A stretch of 64,000 nt of DNA from Larix kaempferi (GCA_027924585.1 BSBM01000299.1:31472501-31536500), one strand, 5' to 3'; positions 49,449 to 60,158 are shown, counted from the stretch's first letter. Translations and numbers: made by a program. Notes: generated by a model not told the origin, from the sequence alone.

Positions 49449-51032
49449 TTGCTGGATACTATGTTTTATACCAGCAAACACTTACAAATTCAGAATATTA
49501 TCGAGGGGATAGGAAGACAAAGGCAGCGAAAAAATAAAAGATTCCTGTTTTCTATTTTTCAAATGTCATCTAGATTGGAACCAGAGGTATTTGAGCCCGC
49601 AGATGTTCATGAGAAATGTCTAGAAATTTTAAAGAAAAATCAATGGGTGCCTTTCTTTGAAAAATTCGATGGGCACAACGATAATGTGAGCTTAGCCTTT
49701 GCTGGCTCGTTTGATGGAGAAAAGGCTACAGTGGGGAATTTAAACTTCAGGCTGTCTGAAGACGTTTTGGCACAAATCACTGGTCTGCCACAGCAGGGAG
49801 AAAGGTTCTTCAAAACCAAGCAATTCAAAGAAAAATCATGGGTACCCTTTTTGTGCAGATCTAGAGCAGGGTCAGTCAATTGGAAGAAAGGCATACCAAG
49901 AAGCTGGTTGGTTCATCCTTGGGATGAAATGGTGTACATCATACAAAGATTCATCACCTGTGAGGGAAGATTCAGTATCGTTTACCTTTACCATATCAAA
50001 CTGTTGCAGCACTTGACAGGTGAATGTGAGATAAATATGCCCTTTTTCCTATTGCAGAGTCTAACCAAAATGGCCAAAGCTGTCCAGAAGCGTGAAAAAG
50101 ACAAATTGACAAATCTTTTCCACTGTGGACTTATCAAAATCATCATCCAACATGAATTAAGGAAGCAGAATTTGACATGGACATAATTTTTAGTTCAAAA
50201 TCAATTTGAAGAGCAGGAAGAATTGCATGAAGAGGTTCCAAAAGAAGAGGAATTGCTGATGATAACATGCCCTGAGGCAACAAGTTCAAAACTGCCTCAG
50301 GATAAAAAGAAGAAAGAGGAAGTATTGCTCATTCCTGATGATGAAGACAGCCCTGAAGCAACAAGTTCAAAACCTCCTCAGAGGAGGATACGAACTAGGA
50401 GTACAGTAAAAGAAGATAAACAGTTTCAAAAGCAAGAACAAATCTTCACCACTTACCAGAGGAAGCCAAGGAAGAAGCAAGTTCATATCCAGCCAGCATC
50501 AGAGGATGAAGAACACCCACAAACTGTGGAAAGACAGGAAGAAGACTTAGCAGGTGAAATAGGACAGGGAACCCCAGATGCTGAAGAGATAATGAGACAA
50601 ACAAAGAAAATAAATCTCTTCTTAGATCAGCAGGAGAAGGAGAGAGAGAAGGAGAAGCAGTCAAGACAGGGAGTACTAAAAGACTTAGCTTCTCCTTCCT
50701 CAGAGCCACAGACTGTGCAGAAAGAAATGAAAGAGGGTTCAATACAGGGAAGTGATGAATTAGGAGTGGACACCAATTCCGTTAAGACTTCAACGAAGAA
50801 GAAGACTTCCAAGAAAAATAAAGAGATCAAGAAATTGAAACTTGAAATCAAGGAGTTGGAACTCAAGAATGAGAAATTAAAAAAGGACAATCGGAAGCTG
50901 AGAATTCAGAGGACACACATTTCTAAGACTGCATCCAGATGGTATAAGCAGAAGAAAAACTACAAAGCTAAGTATGAGAGGATGAAGGTCCTCTATGCAT
51001 CTTCAACATCAACAGATGCATCATCTCAGTAG
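49449..51032 (+). pseudogene. Element C accessory 3' ORF: globular domain plus coiled coil (one stop)
   Basis: A single frame of 528 codons is broken only by TAA at 50184-50186. A likely start is ATG 49563 (MSSRLEPEVFEPADVHEKC); an upstream ATG lies at 49449. The N-terminal part (to about residue 245) looks globular, with FAGSFDGEKATVGNLNFRLS and EDVLAQITGLPQQGERFF, resembling accessory domains seen in plant retroelement proteins. After the stop come an acidic and Lys-rich low-complexity region with repeated EATSSK(L/P)PQ and a coiled coil (NKEIKKLKLEIKELELKNEK) near the C-terminus. No signal peptide or membrane segment was seen, so it is not a typical env-like protein. Function unknown. Confidence 0.7.
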
Positions 51033-51118
51033 GAGATTAGAAGCAGGAAGGCCAGCAGCAAAATTTTGGTTTCAACACAAGGTCAAAGATTTTGGCATGA
51101 GGACATGCAGCAGTTTCC

Positions 51119-51130
51119 TCTTGGGGGAGA
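51119..51130 (+). other. Element C 3' polypurine tract
   Basis: tcttgggggaga lies immediately before the 3' LTR start tgttgggc. It is the expected plus-strand primer position. Confidence 0.85.
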
Positions 51131-52468
51131 TGTTGGGCACTATTTTTTACCCCTTTTTGCCTCTTAGATAACCTTCATTTCCTTCATAAAACCTCCATTT
51201 TGAGTAGAAAGCCTTAAAGTTCATCTATAAACCTTGGTCAAAGAGGTATAATGTCATTTGCTTATTAATAAATTGAGTTTTGTGATTTTTAGGCATTTTA
51301 ACTAGGATTTTTACTTAAATTACGGGATGTACTAACTTCCCGTATTACCTCCAAAGTTGAGTAATTGCAGGGCAGTTAGGAGGGAAATGGAATATCAAGA
51401 ATGGATCCTTAATGTCCACAGATGGATGAACATCCAATAGTTAGGAGAAGTGGCCTGTGCAGATGTCGAGTCAATCAGAGTCCAAGGTGGCCACCTGTTC
51501 TGCGTTCAACACAAAAGAAGGAACAATGCTGATTTTGTGGAACTCCACGATTCTGAAGATGATCTCGATTAGCTCTTATCATTAATTAGATGCAGGTTTA
51601 TAGCAATTACAGTTTGATTTAGAATTTGTATAAATCATTTGCAAGACAATGAGAAAGGGGATCACGATTTTGAAGAGGAACGCATTTGTGCTTCCAAATT
51701 GCGTGGTATCTCTGTGTAAAACAATTCTGGTGAATGAATACGAAGCTTTAGTTCTGTGAAATCTTTTAATGTGTGTTGAGCAAGGCTTTGGAGGGCCCCC
51801 ATCGTCAAACTCTCACACTTTCCTGTTGCTGGTAGATCGATTTGGGTATGCATTTTAATGTAATTTCCAGTTTATAAATAGTAGAACAAGTTCAGTTAAG
51901 TTTAAATCGATTCTTTTAATGCTTTGTTTCTTTCATTTATGGTTTAGACTATAAATTCTGTCACACTGTATATCATTGGCAATATTGGATAAACGTTGTT
52001 CTTCACTGGTTAAATGCTAAGGATATCAAATGATTCAGACCACGACCTCTGTGTATTGATCACTGCTGTTTATTTGATAATGCAATGGTAAAAGACAATT
52101 ACAAATTATGAACACTGTCTTGTAAGAGAAATTGATTGGTAACTGTCTTTCAGCGTTGGTAGAATTTTGCAGTTTAATCTTAGGGTTTATAAATTTGTTG
52201 TTTAATTAATTTTTATCTCGGTCTTTTATGCTTTCACAAATCAATTACTGCATGCTTAAAAAGGAAACAATGAAATTACCCTTGTAAGAGGATTTTGTCT
52301 CTGTGAGTTGCAGTATCTTAGTTTCTGTCAGTAGATTTAATCACAGATAGTTAAGTTCTAAATGAGTCCAGCTTCTCTGTCCTAAACTTGGATGTGTCTC
52401 GAAGTTCACAAACCCGGATTGATTTTAAATTTAAGTTCTGATTCACATTGGTAGATCAGAGCCCAACA
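51131..52468 (+). repeat. Element C 3' LTR (1338 bp)
   Basis: Nearly identical to 40640-41977 and followed by TSD gttat. Differences include tttttgaccc/ttttttaccc near the start and aaacactgttc/aaacgttgttc in the middle. Confidence 0.95.
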
Positions 52469-52473
52469 GTTAT

Positions 52474-53370
52474 CACATGCCGAGGAAAATTGGTGTGTAT
52501 TGGGGCATTTTTGTGATTGCTTGGGTGATTATATCATTGTCGGGTGTTTTTCTACCTTGCCTATGACAAGTATTGAAGTGCCTAGGGAATATTTAGCATC
52601 ATTGGATGAATTTTGAAGTGTCTAGGGCATGTAATGAAGTACCTATGCAAATATAGAAGTGGATGGGGGCGTTTTTATCTTCGTTATGAGAATTTTTAAG
52701 TGCCTGGAGAAAATATTGAAGTGTCTGGGCGTTTTTATCATCGTTGGGAGAATTTTGAAGTGGCTGAGGCAAATATTGAAGTGCATGGGGCGTTTCTATC
52801 ATCATTGGGTCAATTTAGAAGTGCATGGGGCAACTATTGAAGTGTCTAGGGGCAATTTTGAAGTGCTTGGGGAAAATATTGAAGTGCATGGGGAGTTTTA
52901 TCATCCCTGGGAGAATTTAGAAGTGCCTCGGAAAATATTGAAGTGCTTAGGGCATTTTTATCATCTTTCGAAGAATTTTGAAGTGCTCGGGGCAAGTATT
53001 GAAGTGCTTGGGGCATTTTTCTTGTCAATGGGTGAATTTTGAAGTGCATGGGGTGTTTTTCTTGTCAATGGGTGAATTTTGAAGTGCATGGGGCGTTTTT
53101 CTCATCACTGGGTGAATTTAGAAGTGCATGGGGCGTTTCTATCATCATTGGGTCAATTTAGAAGTGCATGTGGCAAGTATTGAAGTGACTCAGGGGAATT
53201 TTGAAGTGTTTTGGGAAAATATTGAAGTACATGGGGAGATTTTATCTTCCTTGGGAGAATTTAGAAGTGCCTGGGAAAATATTGAAGTTCTTAGGGAAAT
53301 TTTATTATCTTTAGGAAAATTGAAGTGCCCGGGGCAAGTATTGAAGTGCCAGGGGCGTTTATCATGACGA
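52474..53370. repeat. Higher-order tandem array, right part
   Basis: This continues the array broken at 40639: after removing element C, gatggccaaagttat joins to cacatgccgaggaaaatt, the same junction seen intact at about 40000-40030. A third large unit begins near 52565 (acaagtattgaagtgcctag) and has extra subunits (gaagtgcatggggcgttttt several times). Reading frames through it are by-products of the repeat. Confidence 0.85.
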
Positions 53371-53463
53371 GAGTCCAAAGAGTCCAGAGTTGAGCTTCGA
53401 TGTATGTTCTTCTATTGCACTACCTTAGTAATCTACATAATCAAAAGCTTGAGTCTTACTGGA

Positions 53464-53643
53464 AAAAGATTCACCAAATTTTTACTATATTTTATAAATC
53501 AGGGAAAGCTTCGCCCAGTTTTTACAAATTTTTATAATTAAGTGAAATATTCGCCAAGATTTTACAATATCTTATAATTTAGTGAAAGATTTGCCAAGAT
53601 TTTACAGCATTATATAATGAAATGAAAGATTCGCCATAAAATT
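53464..53643. repeat. 40-bp tandem array in the right end of the giant hAT
   Basis: Units of the form gaaagattcgccaagatttt, then acaatatcttataatttagt, start at about 53464, 53504, 53544, 53584 and 53624, a period of exactly 40 bp. Each has TTCGCC or a one-base variant, the motif that also fills the left end and the MITE. These are probably transposase-binding sites. Confidence 0.9.
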
Positions 53644-53765
53644 ATATATACATATTGTATTATTGATAAAATCGCCTCCAAGTTTTCCTATATATCGGGG
53701 AGATTAGCCCATTTTTTATACATATAAATTTTAGGGGGGTTCTTAAAATCATCCCTAACCCTTAG

Positions 53766-53819
53766 GGACTAAAAGAGTACAAGACTTGATCCAATAGCTA
53801 CTAAGGAAGGAACATGACA
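53766..53819 (-). repeat. Element A 5' LTR, remainder after the hAT
   Basis: ggactaaaagagtacaag ... ggaaggaacatgaca matches 10572-10625 in the other LTR. It is separated from 17169 by the hAT and its 8-bp duplication, which fixes the size of the insertion. Confidence 0.85.
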
Positions 53820-55015
53820 TGTACAATATCTGCCAAGGGATGGTACTTCAAGGGCGCAAGATCTAATGGGGAGTAGTTCCCAAGTGCGTAAGTCCCATTA
53901 TGTTAAGGACCATATGTGCGTAAGACCCACAAGGAATGATACCTTAGTTGTGTAGATCAAGACAAGTGGCGGATGCATAAGTCAAAATGACTGTGAATAA
54001 AGGAAAAAGGGATTCTATGACTAACTTGTAGACACATGGTCTGCAAAAGTCAATTATAAATAAGAATCCAAGTTGGAGAGTTTGATGTAATCTTGAAGCT
54101 GAACAAGTGGTAGTATTCTGATTTGGAAAGCTTTGAATTATTGGGGTATCAATGGTTCGTTGAACTAGAACAACATAATCTAGCATAGATCCAGATTCGC
54201 AAAGACATAAATTAGGTACAGTAGATGATGTAGTATATGGGAAAAGTGCATGATAATAGAAAGTTGGTATCGCAAATGGTACACAGAAGGTAATACTTTA
54301 ATTGAGATAGATGTGCAAGAACATAATAGAAGCACAGTAGATGATGTGTTTTATCTAATACATATGCGTAAGAATATAACTATAGAACAATAGATGATTC
54401 ACAATATTAGTTGATTATGCAGATGTGTCGAACTAGAGTAGTATGTTGAACAATGTGCATTGTATGTATTTGAATTATGAACTGGTGTGCAACATTGATG
54501 CAGTGACGTGAAGTTGGAACTGATTCGATGATACAGTACAACATTTTTTGAAGTCTAGAATATATAGGAGGTGTGCAAAAAGAAATGTATTGTAGTGAAT
54601 CTAAAGAGTGCAAAAATCAGTAGAAAGCATAGAAGAATATTCTGTAGTCATATCAGGGTGGCAGGACAAGGCAAGGAACATGGAGGCAATGCTTCTTTAG
54701 GTCGGAGCTTGTAAATCTAGGGGGTTGGTGTTTCCTTCTAGTTGGTGCTAGTCAATCAAGAAGTTGTTGCTTCCTTCAGGTTGTATCCTATAAATCAAGG
54801 GGTTGGATCCTCCTTCCAGTTAGTGCTGGAGAAACTTGGAAGTTGGTGCTTCCCATGAATCTAATATTTATTATATTAGAAAACATTTTGCGGCTTTATC
54901 CCATTTGGGTTTCCACATTAAATCTTTGGGTTTATATTTTTAAAAGTGAAAATTGTTCATAACTACACATAATATTGATTCACCCCCCCTCTCAGTATTA
55001 ATAATATTTCCAACA
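53820..55015 (+). mobile_element. Element D 5' LTR, right part
   Basis: From about 54461 onward it aligns with the 3' LTR at 59532-60153 (shared tgtatgtatttgaa, gatgatacagtacaacat, cagtagaaagcat, gtcggagcttgtaaatcta, agttggtgcttcccatgaat), with about 15-20% differences. It ends ttccaaca at 55015. The part before 54461 repeats gcgtaag(a/t)ccca as on the left of element A. caccccccctctcagtatt before the end is typical of Copia-type LTR ends. Confidence 0.7.
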
Positions 55016-55017
55016 AT

Positions 55018-55032
55018 TGGTATTAGAGTGGG
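55018..55032 (+). other. Element D primer-binding site (tRNA-iMet, decayed)
   Basis: tggtattagagtggg lies two bases after the LTR end. It differs from the standard tggtatcagagc by C to T and at its 3' side. Confidence 0.75.
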
Positions 55033-55080
55033 TGTCTTCAGTAAAAATTTAACAACTAGAAGATAGGTCCTTGCGCATAT

Positions 55081-56020
55081 ATGGCTGGAAATGAAAGATA
55101 TTCTCAAAGTGAAGCACCATGGTTACATGAAAATGGCAACATGGAAAATATCTCTGTCATAGAATCAAGGTATGTTATTCGCACTCAAATAAAAACTATA
55201 GAAGAGTTCAAAAGGGTTGCAACCTAAATTATGAAAACTACGGAAAGGAAAGAAGAATATTTAAAAGGATGGCATAATAATTTACTGGTCAATTATAGGA
55301 GATGGATAAAACCTGTCAAACTGAGAAAATTAAGATTGACACATCGGAAAGTGAACTTAAAAATCAGTTATAGAGAATCAGAAGTTATCCAAAGAGATCA
55401 TACTTCTGAAGAAATAATTGGAAGATACTAAAAAATAAAGAGAAGAAAGAGTTGCTAAGTCAAACAAAGATTCAATCTTGTCACTAAAATATCAGTTCCA
55501 AAAGTCCCAAATACAAAGTGATGATGCTAGCATGGTGATCAATGAAAAAAAAAAAATCAAGCAAGACAACTTAAGATCATTTCTTTTAAAGAGAAAATCT
55601 CTACGAATACAAAAATGATCGATGAACATAAGACTAGATTACTGGAAAAGGAATAAGAAGTTGAAAGAATGCAAACAAACCTAAGTACAAATGACAATTT
55701 TTCCAAAAGCGTAGAAGGATTGAATGAGATTCTGAGCAAATAGAGTTCACCATTTAACAAATATGGTTTAGGTTGAAAGGGTGGAATTAGAAAGAAAGAA
55801 GATTCATCTCTCAAGGATGAAAATGAAGAAGCTAGTAAAAAAGAAAATCAGAGGACAAATTACAAGAACTGCACAATGAAAAGAATTGTACTCACTGAGA
55901 AATATTGAATGTTGGAAGTGTAACATGGTTAGATGTACTGGAAATTTATGTACAAATATAGTCTATTACAAGTGCAATAAAATTGGTCACAAAGCTTAGA
56001 ACTGTGAAAATTCAAAGAAA
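55081..56020 (+). pseudogene. Element D gag-like region (broken)
   Basis: The frame from ATG 55081 (MAGNERYSQSEAPWLHENGN) soon meets a stop, and further charged, helical pieces follow in shifting frames. Near 55910-56005 are two decayed knuckles: ECWKCNMVRCTGNLC and YKCNKIGHKA, a stop, then NC, equivalent to CCHC zinc knuckles that have lost residues. This marks a gag N-terminal region. No capsid motif could be identified with confidence. Confidence 0.55.
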
Positions 56021-56559
56021 TTCAATAAATATTGGAAGAAGAAAACAAGGAATAAAAATGAGGAATCTCATCCTATTGTTTACAAAAGAAGGAATACTCT
56101 TGCAAATCAAGAAAAAAAACAATGTAGAGTGATTTGGAGAATGAAGTCAATAGTTAAAGTGAATAGCTTGATTCTATGTGAAGCTAATAAAGAAATGACT
56201 AAAAATATCACTAAGTCTCTTGTACTAAATGATAATGTGGAGAAATTGGGAGACGAATCTATCTCCACTCCAATACAAGTTTAATCTACAAACATACAAA
56301 CCTGTTGTAGAAAGAAGATTTTGCACAAAAATAGACCGTGACAAAAGGTGAGCATTAATGACTAGTAGAGTAGTGACAGTAGTGGTGACCAATTAAGGGG
56401 TGGTATTAGTAATTAGAGGCAAAAGAAGGTTAATTTAATTTAGACAATATCAATCAAAACCTTGTGAAAATCGAAACATTCAAGATTTAAAATATGAGCC
56501 AAATCTAGGAAAATTTGTAGAGCCCCTGCATCTACTGAGAACATTATCTAGAGAGCGAA

Positions 56560-59420
56560 CATTTTTGAGTGATGGTTGAAGCTTGGAATACATGGCACCC
56601 AGGAGACAATGCAAGACAAAGACTCCATTCATAAATGTGTAGGGAGAATTTACACAAACACTAGGTGGCTCTTCATCAAAGACGGTAAAAATCCCTTGTG
56701 ACTACATTCCATCCAGAAAAATTACTACGATGCCTGTTAACTTGCCAAATGTAAAAGAATCGGACATACCAACACTAAAGCCTTCAAAAGGTGTGATAGT
56801 TGAAGAAAATATGCTCGGGAAATTGTACAAGTTTGGGTTTTCATATTATGATATCACCCATGATAAAAAAAATTCATGAACTAGTTATGGACAACTACAT
56901 GGATAGGAGGGTCACCCTAGATTCTAAGGTATCAGTTGTAATGGAAATTCGAACATGGGAAAACAGTCTGTCAAAATTAGGGATACTGAAGTTCTTGTAG
57001 ATCCCTCACTTTGGAAGGTCCCCACAGGTGAAAATGTGTGCTAAAATGTTGTTATCACAAGTGCATGGTGGGTTTCTATGGTTGAACAGGCCCATCTACA
57101 TTGATGCTAAGATGATTGAGTTGAACACAAGGCTTCCTTACATAGGGGAAGACATAGGTATTATTATGGATATGAGAGATGAGAAATCCCTTGGAAAGAA
57201 GATGGTTGAAAAGTATGGAACTCAATGGTCCAACAGAGGGTATTCAGTCATGTAGATAAAAAAAAAGTTTTGAGATTTGTTGTATAGATACTGGCATGAA
57301 AGATATTCCAAAAGAGTTAGTAGGACTAGGTCTCAATAGCAATCATTGCATCCGCAAAGAAATTTGTGGAGGGAGCGCATATGAACTAGTCATCATTTTT
57401 CTAAATGAATTTCTAGAGGACTGCAAGGAAACAAAAGAAAAAGGTACACCCTTCTATTATACTTGGTTATTGATATGTTTTGTGCTGATAGGATGGAAAG
57501 AACCAAAGGAATTCAATTCTTTGACAGAAACATGAAGCCATTTGTAGCAACCAAGTATACAAACTTGTGGTTTTCTAATATACTGCACAGTCATAGAGAC
57601 ACCAACATCAAATTCTACCTATATAGTGAGGAGATTAGAATTATTTTACAAGAGACACCATGCATACAACCTCACATAGTTAAAGCATACAAGGGAATTT
57701 CACGCTTCAAAATTGGAATGCATCATACCTACATACAAGCGAAAATGGATCTTGACATGCAATGACTACCTACTATGTTCATTTGTTCTAAGGATGACAT
57801 TGTGAAAATCATTGATGAGTGGGATCCAACATGGAGGGTTCCATTAACAGAAGATGAAGAGGCTACACAACAAGAACAACCTAATCTTCCAACATCCAAA
57901 GAAAAGGGAACTGATAGTATAGAATTTCCTCCTGTAACTACACAACAATTTGTTCCAGATAACAAAAGGACATAACCGACTCATCCTGGAGGGTCATCAA
58001 GGACGAATTGAAAAACGTCCAAACCCAGGCTCGTTCAGATGCTGACAATGGATGATATTGAAAAAATTGGTGTGGAGGTAAAAAATGTTACTGAAGAAGC
58101 AATGGGGAATGTGGCTACAAATGGAGAAATTGAAGATCTTGTGATACAACAAGATCAGGAGATCCTGCTAAACATCGAAGAGAAGTTTGCGACAATGAAG
58201 CATCTGATACTAACAACCAAGGGAAAAGGTAAAAATGATATGGAAGCATGCTAAGAAACACATGTGGGTAGTTCACAAACACACCCTGTCATGCAGACAA
58301 AGGAAACAAAGTCGCATCAAAGATTGAAACTGTAGCTCTAGTGCTTCACACTCAAGAGATGCAGAAATCTGTATGTCATGTAGAAATGATTCTATCACAC
58401 TTAACTTTGAATGAGCTATCTACACTACATGCATCCATTTTGTAGGAGATCAGATGGAGACATTAAGCTATTACAACTGACTAGTACAAAATCCATAATG
58501 AGAAGGAATTATTACAGGAAGAATGTTCCATGCTGAAAATAGAAAGAGTAAATATTGTGCAAAAGACATCAGAAATGGAGAAGAAAGCAAAAGAAGTAGT
58601 CACAAAAGGTGGTCATCTAAAATAAGAAGTGGAAGAAGTATAACAGAAGGCCTTTAAGTTACAAAAGGTAGTGGAGGAAGTATACAATGCGCTTCCAGAA
58701 GTCCGAATTGAAGAAGATACTTGTCCAGAAAGAAAAGTATTGAAGATAGGTGAGGCCATTCAAGGTCTACATGCTAAAGTCATAGAATTGTCCACAAGAC
58801 AAACAAGGAGCACCTCTAGAGGTCAGAGTAGAATGTGAAATTAGGTTAGAAAGAATAAATATTGCAATAGAGAATATCAAGACCATGGAGTTGAAATGTA
58901 CATAGCTGCATGAAGAAAGTGCTCAACTATGGGGTAAGTTGGACACAGATGAGCAGTTGAAGGAAGTAGATCAAATGTTGTAGGATGCGCAAGAATTGGA
59001 ACAAAGGATGCATGACGGATTAGATTTCTTACCAGCTATTGAAAAGATGAACAAAATGGGAGAGTACAAAAAAAAGCAACAAGAAGTAGGTAGAATTCGA
59101 GATTGACATCAGAAGATAGCTAACAGGCTTGAACCATTACAAGAAGAAGCCTTTACCATCACCGAAATTTTCCCATAGTTACAAGGGGAAATCAAGGAAG
59201 CAATTGATTAATGATTTGAAACTATGAAGTCATTTTTTGATGAGAAAGTGGAAGCAATTATCTTGGACAAAGAAGGAAAAATGAAAGAAAAGGTTGTAGT
59301 TGCAAAGGCAACTCTGCAGAAATTTGCAAGAATAGTTCAATCATGAAGGTGAGCACAAAATATTACTCCTTAATAAAGAGAATAAAGCACAAAGAGAAGG
59401 GGAGTAATCGAAGCAAGAAA
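56560..59420 (+). pseudogene. Element D accessory protein region, no pol (broken)
   Basis: A series of frames separated by stops and shifts reads as one protein. 57028-57255 has QVHGGFLWLNRPIYIDAKMI, then ELNTRLPYIGEDIG and MVEKYGTQWSNRGYSVM; 57296-57535 has FYYTWLLICFVLIGWKEPKE; 57463-57765 has IQFFDRNMKPFVATKY. The frame changes between the last two within 57460-57530. 57775-57975 has DDIVKIIDEWDPTW. From about 58040 to 59350 the pieces are highly charged and probably coiled coil. No RT, integrase or protease motif was found, so D was non-autonomous. The I-D-A-x-x-I-x-x-x-T-x-L-P-x-x-G-E pattern resembles the accessory ORF of element C. Confidence 0.55.
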
Positions 59421-59517
59421 CTGCATGCAAGCTAGAAGAAAACCAAATAAAAGAGAACATGGAATTGTGCATGGAAAGCACCTCTTTTCCATTGATGTCA
59501 GAGGGGGAGAAATATCA

Positions 59518-60153
59518 TGAAGCACAGATTATGTATGTATTTGAAGTATGAACCAATGTGCAATATTGATCCAATGATGTGAAGTTGGAATTAATATGAT
59601 GATACAGTACAACATTTGCAAATGGTAGATTATATAGCATATGCACACAAAGAAATGTATTGCAGTAAATATGAAAAGTGTGCACATCAGTAGAAAGCAT
59701 AAAATAATCTTCTACAGTCATGTCAAGGTGGCAAGACAGGGCAAGGAACAAGGATTCAGTTCTTCCTTCAAGTCGGAGCTTGTAAATCTAGGGAGTTGGT
59801 TCTTGCTTTTAGTTGGTGTTGGTAAATCTAGGAGTTGTTGCTTCCTTGAGGCTATAGCCTCTAAATTAGGGGGTTGGTGTCTCCTTCAAGTCGGTGTTGG
59901 AGAATCTTGAAAGTTGGTGCTTCCCATGAATGTAATATTTATTATAGAAGAAAGCATTCCATCATTTTCTCCTGCTTCAGTTGCCACATTAAATATTTTT
60001 GTTATGTGTATTGCACATGTGTTGATGAATGCAATTCTTAATTACGATGAATGCATAATATAAGTATTGTTTACATTTGTAAAAGTGAAAATTGCTCATA
60101 AGTGTGCATAATACTGATTCACACCCCTCTTAGTATTAATACTATTTCCAATA
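59518..60153 (+). repeat. Element D 3' LTR (truncated)
   Basis: It follows a purine tract (gagggggagaaa at about 59500-59512) and ends ttccaata, the decayed form of ttccaaca. It aligns with 54461-55015, but the 5' roughly 0.9 kb present in the other LTR is missing, so it carries an internal deletion or truncation. The following five bases, gtgtc, nearly match gtgtt before 8389. Confidence 0.7.
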
Positions 60154-60158
60154 GTGTC

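Larger units (their letters stand above)
40640..52468 (+). mobile_element. Element C: Athila-type Ty3/gypsy LTR retrotransposon with extra 3' ORF
   Basis: The LTRs at 40640-41977 and 51131-52468 are both 1338 bp (tgttgggc ... gcccaaca), differ by eye at about 13 sites (1%), and are flanked by an exact 5-bp TSD, gttat (40635-40639 and 52469-52473). The primer site is tRNA-Asp-like. Gag, protease, RT, RNase H and integrase follow in one frame, then about 3.4 kb with a second polypurine tract and an additional reading frame, then the 3' polypurine tract. The DLGAS protease and the RT motifs place it in the Tat/Athila clade. It is recent but has stop codons, so it cannot move on its own unless stops are read through. 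Confidence 0.95.
17170..53757. mobile_element. Giant hAT-type transposon (36.6 kb with nested insertions)
   Basis: The left end is cagggataattttaggggcg and the right end, on the other strand, is tagggatgattttaag, imperfect inverted repeats differing at the terminal base and internally. The element is flanked by an exact 8-bp duplication, acccttag (17162-17169 and 53758-53765), and LTR sequence of element A is continuous across the two flanks. The end motif and gggcgaaattt match the MITE at 6319-6607. Without elements B and C, each with its TSD, it is about 18.0 kb. No hAT transposase was recognised. The inside contains GGCGAA-rich ends, a promoter-like site, old retroelement pieces, an F-box pseudogene and a tandem array. 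It could be a large element that carried host DNA or a smaller one enlarged by later insertions. Confidence 0.8.
8765..53819 (-). mobile_element. Element A: decayed chromovirus (Ty3/gypsy), split by a giant hAT
   Basis: LTRs at 8765-10625 and 15383-17169 plus 53766-53819 share tgtaatatcctaatat at one end and ggaacatga(c/t)a at the other. Read on the minus strand the order is 5' LTR, tRNA-iMet primer site, gag, protease, RT, RNase H, integrase, chromodomain, polypurine tract, 3' LTR, which is chromovirus order. About 12 differences in the first 120 LTR bases suggest roughly 10% divergence. All coding parts contain stops or frameshifts. The flanking 5-mers (tgcat on the left, tgtac on the right) match at only three of five bases, so the TSD is eroded or absent. 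Confidence 0.85.

Noticed and set aside
49449-50186. Reading the element C accessory ORF as an envelope protein
   Set aside because: No signal peptide, no transmembrane segment; the C-terminal coiled coil is highly charged throughout.
50446-50890. Minus-strand frames of 87-98 codons opposite the element C accessory ORF
   Set aside because: Shadow frames of a purine-rich coding strand; Ser/Leu/Phe-rich with no domain.
39421-53370. Possible CRISPR array because of regularly spaced repeats
   Set aside because: Units are contiguous and diverged with no unique spacers, and the context is plant nuclear DNA with retrotransposons.
52599-53378. A 127-codon plus-strand frame and minus-strand frames in the right part of the array
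   Set aside because: Same cause: periodic DNA with few stops, no independent coding evidence.
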